In this document: piece by piece, positions 51,901 through 59,235 of the stretch
Position numbering within the stretch: the stretch's first letter is position 1
Layout: the number at the start of each line of letters is the position of its first letter
Source of the DNA: Chaetorhynchus papuensis
Taxonomy: Eukaryota > Chordata > Aves > Passeriformes > Rhipiduridae
DNA: 64,000 bases
Direction of reading: 5' to 3'
NCBI GenBank assembly: GCA_013396525.1
Contig: VWYX01001282.1
Location: 124,001 to 188,000, forward strand
Position numbers and translations under genes: made by a program
Notes under the pieces: model-generated
What the model saw: only the letters and a program-made list of their open reading frames with translations
Database searches by the model: none
What the model was told of the DNA's origin: nothing

Positions 51901-54900
51901 ATGGGGTTTTATGGGTTTTTTTATCTCTGTTTAAAAAGAAGTTGGTGTGGGGAGACGTGAAACAGAAAAAAGCAGCAACGAGGGGAATCTCGACTTTTTT
52001 TTAACAGCTAAAATCTGACACTGAACCATAGGCTAGTATCAGTTTCCATGGGATACTTATTGCCATACTCACTCCTTCTGATAATAGAATTTGAAGGTGT
52101 GTCATGGGCCTTTCCTGAAACATAAATAAAACTTAATTTCCTGAATGCCGTTGGTTTTTTAAAATTGGGCCCTTACTTAATTGTTGGAGTATTTTCTTTC
52201 CTTTACAATATGTAGTAAATAAATTAGGTTGCCTTATGCCAATCTGACGATTGAAATTTTAAAAAAATCCAGCACATTGCCTTTTTAATGTCTCTTACAT
52301 TGCTTTCTGCACTTGCAGGAATGCCAGAAGGAACTGGCAGAGAATCCAAGATCACTTCTTCTTTGCAACGTTTCATCCAGTTGAGGATTATAGTCTAGAG
52401 GCAAGTCCAAGACCACACTGTTTGTCTAGTTTCACAACTATATTTTTATCTCTTTTGGTATCTTCTAATGTGGGATGAAATTATCAACTATTACTCATTC
52501 AAAACCCCGAAAAATTACGTCACCCAGGTTGTGATGCGCTTTAGACTAAGATTGCAGCTTAGTTTTTCTACTTGATATTATGTTGAAAACCTAAGAAGAG
52601 GTATGTGTGATGAATGTGCCTATCTGTGGGAGTTAATCAGGTTTTGGATTTGTGACTGGAAAAGTTCGTTCTAATAACTGAAGAGCATCTACTTAATTGA
52701 GGTAGCTTATTAGGATTTTTAAGGCATCTGTTCTCAAAAGTAACTTGAGGTTGCTTAACTGGATTGTTTGATGTGAATGGGATACAGATACTTCAATTCC
52801 AGAGCACCTTTTTTAGCCATCCTTTATGCTACAGCTCAAATAACTGACAGCTGAATAAACACTGAGGAAGGAAGGCAGAAAAGAAGGGTGCAGATAAATA
52901 CAAGAGACAGAAGAAATGAGCTCAAAATACAAGATAAGCATGGATGTGAATGGGGTATATGTTTTGGCAGGAACAATGCCATCTTTGATAGAAGAAATCT
53001 TTTTTTAACTGATGTTCTGTGAAGTATTTTTGTGAAGAGAAATATGCTAAATAGCAGAGAGTAAAAGTCCTGAACAGGAGGGAAAAAAAGCAACAAAGCA
53101 AGACTAATATTTGTGAAGCATTTAAACGTATTCAGGGTGCATCTTCACCTTTGTTTTGAAGGGTGCATTGGGATAAACAAAAAGTCTGGGTTTTAAACTC
53201 TTTGGCTTAACTTAGTCTTTCCCTTGGGAAGTGTGTTTTTTCCTCCTTGATAAATCATGGTTAGCTAACTGAGTTGGTTGTGCTGAGTTGGATTTTACCA
53301 CTAGATTTAAATGCTTTCAACTATTTTCCTTTTGACTTTAAATCAATCTGCATTCTTTCCTAGAAATTCGAAAGAGTATTTGAAAACTCTTTAGTGTTAC
53401 ACATATGAGATTTTCACTAGATTATTGTGCTGAGAAGCATAGTGTTAATTCTTTGATACTCTAGAACTTCAGAACCATGATCAGTGCAGATCCTCAGGAA
53501 AAGTTTAATTAGAGAGAGAATGAGACCAGATTTATGGAAGTTTTGGCTAGCACTGTAAGCAAAGTTATGAATATTGAGAGACATATTGGTAAGCTGTATC
53601 AAGTACCAAGAAAAACAAGTGTTAAAAGCATAGGAGGCTAGATAATAGACTAGTTCCATTAAACTACCAGAGATTAATTGTCTGGTTTTGCTTGCTTTAG
53701 TGCTGCTCTGCCGATAACACTGTGTTGCATTGCAGACGATATTTTACACTCTTCCCCGCCTTTCGGAGCTCGCTGAAGATGAATGGATCCCCCTCTCTAA
53801 ATTTGACAGATTCACTGACATTCCTTTGCCAGTGGCACTTCAGGGGCACCATTCCCGAAGGGAACTTCGAGATCTGAAACCGAGTGACTGGTCTCAGCAA
53901 GACATGGGTAAAATACAGCCAGTCTACATTAATTTTAATTATTTGTATGGAGTAGCTGTGTACATCTGTATTCAGTCTGACCTCTGGTTTTCAGCTGAAG
54001 TAAACTTGTATCTGTGTGAGTAGAACATGTACCATAAAATAACAGTGGATGACGAATGGTATCTCCAGTATTACCATTTGGATTAGCTGCTTTATTGAAG
54101 CACTAGTTTCACTCCCCCTTGCATACCCATATGAACAATAGAGTTGTTGTTGCAGGTTCACATTCTGCTGAAGCAGACAGCCAGACAGAGTGGACTGATG
54201 TTCAGAAAAAGATTATACCCTGGAAGAACAGTACTCCCAGTTTAGACCTGGAAACGGCATTTCAGGATCGTGCTGCTAAACTTGGCAAATCAAACAGCAG
54301 ATTGATTGTGGTGGCTTCACTTATTGATAAACCTACCAATTTAGGAGGTAAGGTTGATTGCACATTTTCAAACTTTCATTTTACACCTTGGAGCACACTT
54401 AGATAATGGAAGTTAATTTCATTTTATGTTGATAATTCAAAAATTATTTAGGTACTGCTCAGAAGAAAAGATCATTATCCTGAAAAAAAGGGGTAGCCAA
54501 AGACAATACTGCCCACTTCAGAGAAAGGGGTCTTCTACAGTTATATTTTAAGGAAAAAAAAAAGAAGTACTTGCACATAGCATGCGTTAATTAAGTAGAA
54601 TTTGGCTCTAAAACATGCTCAGTTTCTTGATTTTATATTTGCTACAGTTGAGTTTTTCAACAGTGTATGCAGTTAGAGGAAATGATTTGTTTTTTCATTT
54701 TTTTCTATAACAATGAAACCAAATCTTGTAAACCAGCTAAGATTGCCTTCACGATGTATCAGCTGTGACATAATAAATTCTGCAAATACTTCGTTGCCAT
54801 TGTGTTTGATGTTGTTAGCAGTTTAAATAACTGCAGTGAGTAATGAAAAGCCCACAAGCTGGTGCTGTCTGCATTGTAATGCTGTTCTGTGTCATCCTCT

Positions 54901-57900
54901 CGAGCCTTTAATTTAATGGGTACTGGATTTAAAGCTTAAGCTTGCATGTGGATGTGTCTAACCATCCATCCTTGCTAAGGCTTGGACACTTAACCCCTTA
55001 CTTTGTGTAATTAGCATTGTAAAAGCATGTTGTCAGACACAGTGCTTTTCTAATTTCTGTCTTTCTGCTAAGTTACAGAACATTTTTTCCTAGAAGTTAT
55101 ATGGAGCAATGTGTGGCTTGGAAGACCTGAAATGAATTAAGAATAGATAACTAAAGTAGCCATTTATCTTTCACATTCTTTGTCCTTTTCACTTTGTGTT
55201 CTGCCTTGGTGTTTATTTTCTACACAAAAACCACTTTATTTCTTGTTTTTCTAGGTTTATGTCGTACAAGTGAAATATTTGGGGCGTCTGCACTAGTTGT
55301 TGGCAGTCTTCATTATATACAGGATAAGCAGTTTCAGCATCTGAGTGTTTCTGCAGAGCAGTGGCTCCCCCTTGTTGAGGTGAATGGAAACATTTTAACA
55401 GCGAAAAAGTGTACTCAGCATCTTCAGTTTGTCACATGCATAGTCCAGTTTCTTATATTTTTGTCTTGAAAAAAAATACCATTTTATTTAATGGAAGCTC
55501 TGACCCTTAATCTTGTGTGGTTTGGGTCAACCTTACAAAAAAGAATTTAGAAAATACTTGCAATTTCTTACTGCTGTGATAAACTGATCATGTGAGCTGT
55601 CCTTGTTACATCTTACTAGCGGTGGGTTTGAATTTGGTGTTTATAAAACTTAAACTACACTTCATTTATCTTGCTTGGTCCACTGCTTTTGGTTACTTTC
55701 ATAGAGATAATCTTCAAGTTTGCTGGAAGTTTACTTGTGCCAAGCTTTTTGAATATACTGTCTCTTTCAAAAATGAGGGTATCAACCTGTATGTGTAGTG
55801 TTTGGTAGAAAATATTTCTGTGATATTTTATAACAACCACTTTTTCAAGATCAGCTGTAAATCATCTGAAACATCCAGTGCAAATTTCTCATTCTGTGCA
55901 AACCTCATTGTGTTCATTTTTAGCCTTTTTTCAGAATAAGATAGCTGTAGTGTGTTTTGTCTAAAACAGAATGCTGATGGACACAAGTTGTCGTGCCTAA
56001 TCTCTGTGCAGAAGTGTACTGATGGTAGAGCTGCTGTTTCATGAAGAAATTGGCATTTTAATGCAAATTAGCAGTTTAGAGAGCAGGTTTCAGAAAACTA
56101 AGAAATTCTTCACTCCAAGCTATCACAAGTTGCAGTGCAGTTTCAGTACTGCCTGTTCTGTTGTATTGGAAAGGAATTTCAGGTTAAATAACAACGATGC
56201 ACACCTTGTCCCTATGCAAGAGTGATTCTTTCACATTCAGATGTAAAGCTTGTAGCTATCAAAAGCCTAGAAAAGCCTTTCTTCATTGTATTGGTTTATT
56301 TTGTGGCATTACCTAACCTTTTGTACTGCTGCTGAAGAGCTTTTAAAATATTAAGCTATGTACATGGACAGAGTCTTTGGGGATAAAAGACATTAATCTT
56401 AAAAAGTAAAATTGGTAAATTTTTTTTTTTTAGAGTAACTTCAGAAGTTTACAAAAGGTGATACTTAAGTATTTTTATATTTCTCTCTACTTTTAATGGA
56501 CAGGTGAAACCATCTCAGCTTGTTGATTATTTACAGCAGAAGAAAACAGAAGGCTACACTATTATTGGTGTGGAGCAGACAGCTAAAAGTTTTGATCTCA
56601 CAGAATACTGCTTCCCAGAGAAATCACTGTTACTGCTGGGGTAAGAGCACACACTGTTTCGTAAATCTGCCTCTTGCAGTCCATCCCTTTCTCTAGTCAG
56701 TTTGGTCATATGAAAACCAAGGGACACCAGTAAAGGTGATTTTAGAATGGGAAATGATTATGGAAAGAGTAGAGCTTGTCTTTGTGTACTAAGGACAGGA
56801 AGTATTGATATCTACTGAATGACCCTTCCTATCCACAATAACCTATCCATACACTGTAACTCCTGTTAATAATGGGTGGAGGTAGCAACAGCATGGGTTG
56901 TATTTTTTTGGGAGTGCTAGAGGTATCATCTGTTCAGTTGGTTACGTGGGGCCCTGTATGTGTGGGCTGTGCTGAGCTCGAGGAGGAGGCTGTGTTTGCC
57001 CTGCTGAACTTGGTGAGGGGGGCTGGAGCAGACAGAGTCTGCATAGCTGGGAGATGATTTACAAGTTTAGCATGAGGCACAAGATGAAGTAGCAAGTTTA
57101 TGCAGAACAAGCAGAGCATGGGACGACTTTGGAGAAGAGCAGCAATCAGTTTCTATAAGCAGACAAGCCTCAAATGTGATACAAAGGGGAGGCTACTTAA
57201 ATCTACAGTGAAGCACACACAAATCAGAGAGCTCCTGGAATTGCAGGGCAACTGAGTGAAACCAGGAGGGAGTTTTTTCCAACTTTTTTATATGTAGCTT
57301 GTCTTCAGAATGCAGTGCTCATAATCACTTTGTTCTCTTTTATTTACAAACAACAGTTTTAATTGCCAGTACACTTCAGTGTCCTCTGGTGTGCTTAGTT
57401 TTGACATTCCTTCATGCTGAGACCTGAATGAGGAATTGGGCAGTTGAGCTTTCCTGTTGTGCCAGCAGCTTCATACCATGGTCATTTTGCTACATACAGA
57501 GTTTAAAAACAAAAGCAGAGAGTCTTTATGCGGGGTGCTCAGCTATTGCTGGACCAGTGAGCTGAAAATTGAGTCTTCCATGAGCTTTTTAACATCCAAA
57601 CTTAAGTCAGCTCTCCCCATGTTTTCTTTGTAATGTATTACTGTTTTTAAAAAATACACTTCTTGTCATCAGTTACCCTGTTTGCACTGTTTGTCAAAAG
57701 GTGTTTGGATGCTGTCGTGCCATTTGTATTTTTTGCTTTGTGGAACACACACACCCTCTCTCAGATACAAGTTATGTTTCTTTTTTACTAGAAATGAACA
57801 CGAAGGAATCCCAGCCAACCTGATTCACCACCTGGATGTGTGTGTGGAAATTCCTCAGCAGGGCATTATCCGGTCACTCAATGTTCATGTGAGCGGAGCT

Positions 57901-57957
57901 CTGCTGATCTGGGAGTACACAAGGCAACAAGTGATCAAGCAAAAACAACACCAATAA
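24448..57957 (+). CDS. TARBP1: TARBP1, tRNA (guanosine(18)-2'-O)-methyltransferase, 30 exons, 5' end missing in gap
   Basis: This is the vertebrate counterpart of yeast Trm3. The family transfers a methyl group from S-adenosylmethionine to the 2'-OH of G18 in the D-loop of certain tRNAs; the human protein was first named as an HIV TAR RNA-binding protein. I joined 30 exons: every junction agrees in phase and together they give an open frame of 1457 visible residues plus a stop (TAA, 57955-57957). Human TARBP1 has about 1621 residues, so roughly 160 N-terminal residues are missing. The long N-terminal and middle part is helical-repeat (HEAT-like) sequence. The last 150 or so residues form the SpoU/SPOUT catalytic domain: motif 1 (NLGGLCRTSEIFGAS, exons 27-28), motif 2 (LLLLGNEHEGIP, exons 29-30) and motif 3 (IPQQGIIRSLNVHVSGALL, exon 30). 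The knot-forming Asn, Arg, Glu and Asn residues are all present, so the enzyme looks intact. Intron 25 uses a GC donor. Confidence 0.97.
25005..25102 (+). CDS. TARBP1: TARBP1 exon 2
   Basis: Follows a 96-bp intron with a long T tract ending CCTTAG. It encodes ESSLFWWSAEKNEQLLQFWE and then YILIMETLEGNQ, a strongly conserved TARBP1 segment. Donor GTAGGA, phase 0. Confidence 0.95.
25912..25981 (+). CDS. TARBP1: TARBP1 exon 3
   Basis: Acceptor TTGCATTTCAG. Encodes IHVIKPVLPKLNSLYELAIS. Donor GTAAGA, phase 1. Confidence 0.95.
26808..26956 (+). CDS. TARBP1: TARBP1 exon 4
   Basis: Encodes GCWLFHPSWHMCIYRRMFES and later LHFLELYETKHLPHSLGFSE. Acceptor TTTGTAACAG, donor GTAGGG, phase 0. Confidence 0.95.
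27680..27732 (+). CDS. TARBP1: TARBP1 exon 5
   Basis: A small exon encoding FVIGPLMDALSESSLYS. Acceptor after a T-rich tract (TTTTTTTAG), donor GTAAAC, phase 2. Confidence 0.94.
29291..29388 (+). CDS. TARBP1: TARBP1 exon 6
   Basis: Encodes RTPGQPIGACPPLGMRLQKF then LATYLTLLPEEEK. Acceptor CCCAACAG, donor GTATGT, phase 1. The phases connect exon 5 (phase 2) to exon 7 correctly. Confidence 0.93.
30475..30610 (+). CDS. TARBP1: TARBP1 exon 7
   Basis: Encodes SFLLKFIQKMTSRHWCAVPI, then LFLSMALAS and KVLGAEGLHAL. Acceptor TTTTAAG, donor GTAAAT, phase 2. Confidence 0.95.
31632..31728 (+). CDS. TARBP1: TARBP1 exon 8
   Basis: Encodes RDVLQCTMITHQILLRGAAQ then CYLLQTAMHLTDV, a very conserved block. 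Acceptor CTTTGCAG, donor GTCAGT, phase 0. Confidence 0.95.
32575..32664 (+). CDS. TARBP1: TARBP1 exon 9
   Basis: Encodes EKVSFPEVSSFLLSLRPEES and ends LLWTE. Acceptor TTTCTTCAG, donor GTGAGA, phase 0. Confidence 0.95.
33279..33738 (-). mobile_element. Solo endogenous-retrovirus LTR, antisense in TARBP1 intron 9
   Basis: A 460-bp element with perfect 7-bp inverted termini (TGATGCC at 33279, GGCATCA ending at 33738), flanked by a 4-bp direct duplication CTGG (33275-33278 and 33739-33742). On the minus strand it carries an AATAAA signal (33350-33355) about 70 bp before its 3' end, as expected for an R/U5 junction. No gag, pol or env sequence is attached, so it is a solo LTR left by recombination between two LTRs. 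A 4-bp target duplication is usual for gammaretrovirus-like (ERV1) elements, but the family cannot be assigned from this alone. It is non-coding. Confidence 0.9.
33350..33355 (-). terminator. LTR polyadenylation signal (minus strand)
   Basis: TTTATT on the plus strand reads AATAAA on the minus strand, inside the solo LTR and about 70 bp from its 3' terminus. It is antisense to TARBP1, so it should not truncate that transcript. Confidence 0.7.
33810..33948 (+). CDS. TARBP1: TARBP1 exon 10
   Basis: Encodes LCSWLQVNERCFRKSVTSDF, then YVRSLVGEYLKTPASE. Acceptor TTAATTCAG lies only 71 bp after the end of the solo LTR. Donor GTAAGT, phase 1. Confidence 0.93.
35630..35726 (+). CDS. TARBP1: TARBP1 exon 11
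   Basis: Encodes ENCFMPDWFEAKLVSTMILL then AADVEQMKNKY. Acceptor TTTAATCAG, donor GTAAGT, phase 2. Confidence 0.95.
36021..36196 (+). CDS. TARBP1: TARBP1 exon 12
   Basis: Encodes FLNPLLDVLMKLGSNAYIPT, then LKTDKSLQLLLKLLQTRWLK. Acceptor TTTTGTGTAG, donor GTTAGT, phase 1. These are leucine-rich amphipathic helices in the repeat region. Confidence 0.95.
36197..39203 (+). other. TARBP1 intron 12 (3.0 kb)
   Basis: The second-longest intron. Mostly unique AT-rich sequence without a recognised mobile element. It holds an exon-like block at 37908-38013 with good splice signals on both sides (see findings). Several AATAAA motifs occur by composition. Confidence 0.8.
39204..39301 (+). CDS. TARBP1: TARBP1 exon 13
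   Basis: Encodes DEVLVFVWKSLVTPVESILE then FVLRRLTTNELST. Acceptor TTTCTCCACACAG, donor GTAAGT, phase 0. Confidence 0.95.
39961..40122 (+). CDS. TARBP1: TARBP1 exon 14
   Basis: Encodes VGDLDRCDLYLTLIPEIVNL, then CLKVNWKKMPSIKNFLSSLI. Acceptor TCACTTTTAG, donor GTGATT, phase 0. Confidence 0.95.
41725..41918 (+). CDS. TARBP1: TARBP1 exon 15
   Basis: Encodes IRKAASVASLAAVCEIMGGK, then FNEVLKKPSYVEEKN. Acceptor TTTTACTCAG, donor GTATGT, phase 2. This segment is among the less conserved parts of the protein compared with my memory of the human sequence. Confidence 0.93.
42110..42180. repeat. Hairpin and possible sauropsid SINE-like fragment in intron 15
   Basis: GACCAAAG (42120-42127), a 3-base loop and CTTTGGTC (42131-42138) form a perfect 8-bp inverted repeat. 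The surrounding 'GATCAGACCAAAGGTTC' with 'GGACCCTAGT' loosely resembles an interspersed repeat motif common in reptiles and birds ('tcagaccaaaggtcc...'). The element family is uncertain. Confidence 0.35.
42608..42863 (+). CDS. TARBP1: TARBP1 exon 16
   Basis: The largest complete internal exon (256 nt). Encodes GWGKIVARYVRDQWICLRFV, then TLQSALEALSILPSDQVLPV and ends KVLVPK. Acceptor TTTTTCACAG, donor GTAAAA, phase 0. Confidence 0.95.
42950..43138 (+). CDS. TARBP1: TARBP1 exon 17
   Basis: Separated from exon 16 by an 86-bp intron. Encodes LLDSLESLCIEAFDLAWKII, then [20 protein letters not shown] and ends AYAKIKE. Donor GTCAGT, phase 0. Confidence 0.95.
43139..46473 (+). other. TARBP1 intron 17 (3.3 kb)
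   Basis: The longest intron. It begins with a 24-base T run at 43156-43179. It holds two exon-like blocks that read in frame from exon 17: a short terminal one (43487-43534) and an 81-nt cassette-like one (45378-45458); see findings. No mobile element is recognised. Confidence 0.75.
43156..43179. repeat. Poly(T) homopolymer, 24 bp
   Basis: An uninterrupted T run beginning 18 bases after exon 17. It is likely to vary in length between individuals. Confidence 0.85.
46474..46673 (+). CDS. TARBP1: TARBP1 exon 18
   Basis: Encodes IIFKLIDLSTTKTGVFNVVL, then SHCCQSWIF, and GNYSELITEACVFGTVFRRD. Acceptor TCTTATTTTCAG, donor GTATAT, phase 2. Confidence 0.95.
46813..46884 (+). CDS. TARBP1: TARBP1 exon 19
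   Basis: A 72-nt exon encoding RLIQDVHAFIENLGEKCAAN then VVTE. Acceptor ATCTCTGAAG, donor GTAATG, phase 2 in and out. Confidence 0.94.
46995..47041 (-). repeat. CR1 LINE 3'-end fragment
   Basis: AATCATAGAATATCATGAGT followed by AGGAAGGGACCCACAAAG matches the reverse complement of the avian CR1 3' end (AATCATAGAATATCCTGAGTTGGAAGGGACCCACAAGG type). Only about 45 bp remain, in TARBP1 intron 19. It supports an avian or other sauropsid origin. Confidence 0.85.
48045..48165 (+). CDS. TARBP1: TARBP1 exon 20
   Basis: Encodes RDDHYVRICAVKFLCWLDGS, then FIEDIFIKLLDK. Acceptor CTATGTTACAG, donor GTAAAA, phase 0. Confidence 0.95.
49009..49119 (+). CDS. TARBP1: TARBP1 exon 21
   Basis: Encodes RYYANSLQHRVKNRVWQTLL then VLLPKVNQ. 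Acceptor TTTTCTTTCAG, donor GTATTG, phase 0. Confidence 0.95.
49689..49838 (+). CDS. TARBP1: TARBP1 exon 22
   Basis: Encodes FQAGFSNNQASVKYFIEWIV, then PQFLDKFWDCFCY. Acceptor TTTTCTCAG, donor GTAAGT, phase 0. Confidence 0.95.
50958..51044 (+). CDS. TARBP1: TARBP1 exon 23
   Basis: Encodes DEEKLKTSICTFLSVLAHFD then IILQNTSEK. Acceptor TTTACATTAG, donor GTACCT (a weaker donor), phase 0. Confidence 0.94.
51617..51813 (+). CDS. TARBP1: TARBP1 exon 24
   Basis: Encodes [20 protein letters not shown], then LTPVIESSLQQVENMHGT. Acceptor TTTCTTTAG, donor GTTAGT, phase 2. Reading through the donor gives a short intron-encoded tail and a stop at 51838. Confidence 0.95.
52319..52400 (+). CDS. TARBP1: TARBP1 exon 25 (followed by GC donor)
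   Basis: Encodes NARRNWQRIQDHFFFATFHP then VEDYSLE. The reading frame and the family sequence (…LE|TIFY…) require the exon to end at 52400, where the intron starts GCAAGT rather than GT. AG|GCAAGT is the best match to the known GC-donor consensus. Phase 0. Confidence 0.93.
53736..53907 (+). CDS. TARBP1: TARBP1 exon 26
   Basis: Encodes TIFYTLPRLSELAEDEWIPL, then FDRFTDIPL and LKPSDWSQQDM. Acceptor GCATTGCAG, donor GTAAAA, phase 1. Confidence 0.95.
54156..54347 (+). CDS. TARBP1: TARBP1 exon 27 (start of SpoU domain)
   Basis: Encodes TEWTDVQKKIIPWKNSTPSL, then RLIVVASLIDKPTNLGG. 'LIDKPTNLGG' opens SpoU motif 1, in which the Asn is a catalytic or structural residue of the family. Acceptor GTTGTTGCAG, donor GTAAGG, phase 1. 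Confidence 0.96.
55255..55379 (+). CDS. TARBP1: TARBP1 exon 28 (SpoU motif 1)
   Basis: Encodes LCRTSEIFGASALVVGSLHY, then FQHLSVSAEQWLPLVE. The Arg of LCRT completes motif 1 (N-x-G-x-x-x-R). Acceptor TTTTTCTAG, donor GTGAAT, phase 0. Confidence 0.96.
56504..56640 (+). CDS. TARBP1: TARBP1 exon 29
   Basis: Encodes QLVDYLQQKKTEGYTIIGVE, then CFPEKSLLLLG. The final LLLLG begins SpoU motif 2. Acceptor AATGGACAG, donor GTAAGA, phase 2. Confidence 0.96.
57792..57957 (+). CDS. TARBP1: TARBP1 exon 30, terminal (SpoU motifs 2 and 3)
   Basis: Encodes GNEHEGIPANLI (motif 2, with the key Glu), IPQQGIIRSLNVHVSGALLI (motif 3, SAM-knot with the key Asn) and ends IKQKQHQ, then TAA. Acceptor TTTTTTACTAG. Confidence 0.97.
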
Positions 57958-58148
57958 CTGCCCAGAGTCTCGTGCCTTACTGTACAGCTGGATGGCTTCC
58001 TAGGTGCTACAACGTGAAATTCTGAATAGATGAGATACCAACTCAGGGCGAACGAGGATTCTTAACTTCTGCATGTTCTCTTCTCTGTAGTGTTCAGAGT
58101 GACTTTTAAATGCCTTAATACTTTACCTCCTTAAATTGTTGCATTGGA

Positions 58149-58154
58149 AATAAA
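58149..58154 (+). terminator. TARBP1: TARBP1 polyadenylation signal
   Basis: A canonical AATAAA 192 bp after the stop codon, followed by a GT-rich element (TGTGGTGTGCGTGTGTTTTT, 58171-58190). Cleavage is expected at about 58165-58172. The 3' UTR is therefore short (about 210 bp). A second AATAAA at 58462-58467 could serve a longer form. Confidence 0.85.
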
Positions 58155-58174
58155 TACTATTTATATTGCATGTG

Positions 58175-58730
58175 GTGTGCGTGTGTTTTTCTGCTGTTTG
58201 AACATCACCACAGTACTGTGAACAATCCCAAAGGCAAAACACTGGATTTTTACTGCAGTTACTTCAATTGTGGTGACTGTGCTTGAAACTGAAGTCGTGC
58301 CTTTAGCCATATTATTAAATGATTCTAGCACCTAGATATACTAGATTAAATAATTTTTGGAAGGCAACTTCACTTACATACTTACATTTAATGCTGCTCC
58401 TTGTTTAAATGCCTTCTACAGTCACATTTATTAGTTCTGCTGTACACAGTCTGTACCTTTTAATAAAGCTGCATCACTAAGGTAATCCAATTCTACAAAA
58501 GGCTATAATGTGAGAAATAACTGGACATACTTCTAGCAGAGACACTGACTGAAAACCCATCAGCAATGTAAAAGTTCCTATTGCTTATAAAAAATGAGCA
58601 TACTCAAAACAGATAAATTACATATCATATGCACAGGATGCTTTAGGTCTTCTAGTGACCACTGTTACATAAATTAATGTCTGACTTAAAATGTATTTTA
58701 AAATACTTTGAAATACTTGGTGACAAATAC
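58175..58730. other. Short intergenic gap between convergent TARBP1 and COA6
   Basis: About 0.6 kb of AT-rich sequence with no gene. At 58458-58467 the sequence TTTTAATAAA reads AATAAA on the plus strand and ATTAAA on the minus strand, so it could act as a backup poly(A) signal in both directions. Confidence 0.6.
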
Positions 58731-58734
58731 AAAT

Positions 58735-58874
58735 TTTATTATACAACCCCCTGCTTTTGACAAGAAAGGCAAGTTGGAATGGACTTTTTTATTTTAGGAA
58801 AAAGCTGGTTCACGTACTGAAAAAACATTTTCTCTTTAGAATATGTACACTGCAGTATTAAAGAATCATTTATT
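58735..58874 (-). terminator. COA6: Candidate COA6 polyadenylation signals
   Basis: Three minus-strand AATAAA motifs lie 3' of the COA6 stop: 58869-58874, 58788-58793 and 58735-58740. Which is used cannot be decided by eye. They imply a 3' UTR of about 280-430 bp. Confidence 0.55.
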
Positions 58875-59139
58875 CCTGTGAAGCAATTTTACCAATTATA
58901 CATTCAAACCCTTAAATTTGTGAACAATCCTCCACCATATTTCTTTGACTTAAACTCATCAAAAAGCTGTCCACGACCCTTTTTTTTCAGCAGACATGTG
59001 AGACCTGGCAAAAAGAGCAGTCTGCATTTCAGGGAGACAGCCACATTACCAGTTCTTGCACTCAAGCAGCTTCTGTTGCTTTCTCTGGCTTCTTCCTTCT
59101 ATAGTTACTCTCACTTGATTTATTTTGAAAGCAGACTTC

Positions 59140-59235
59140 CTAAGACTTTCCAGCAGCTTCTGGAGGACGATACCCTTCTGTTTCAAGCTTTTTTTTATAT
59201 TTTAAAAAGTCTCTTCTTTTGTCAAAGTGTTTAAC
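59140..59235 (-). CDS. COA6: COA6 exon 2 (terminal coding exon)
   Basis: Encodes residues 49-79: VKHFDKRRDFLKYKKKLETE, then GYRPPEAAGKS and a TAG stop. The minus-strand acceptor is CTCTTTTTGAACAG with a strong pyrimidine tract. It was too short to stand out as an open frame, and was found by searching for the family's FDKRRD motif on the minus strand. Confidence 0.95.
   Translation of the reverse strand, partial: VKHFDKRRDFLKYKKKLETEGYRPPEAAGKS

Larger units (their letters stand above)
25103..57791 (+). other. Other TARBP1 introns
   Basis: Intron sizes 2 to 29 in bp, excluding 12 and 17: 809, 826, 723, 1558, 1086, 1021, 846, 1145, 1681, 294, 659, 1602, 689, 86, 139, 1160, 843, 569, 1119, 572, 505, 1335, 248, 907, 1124, 1151. 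Apart from the solo LTR (intron 9), the CR1 fragment (intron 19) and the hairpin (intron 15), I see AT-rich unique sequence and short T or A runs. A 2 x 17 bp tandem copy (CTACATAACA...) occurs at 35386-35419 in intron 10. No convincing intronic snoRNA, tRNA or miRNA was found by eye. Confidence 0.75.
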
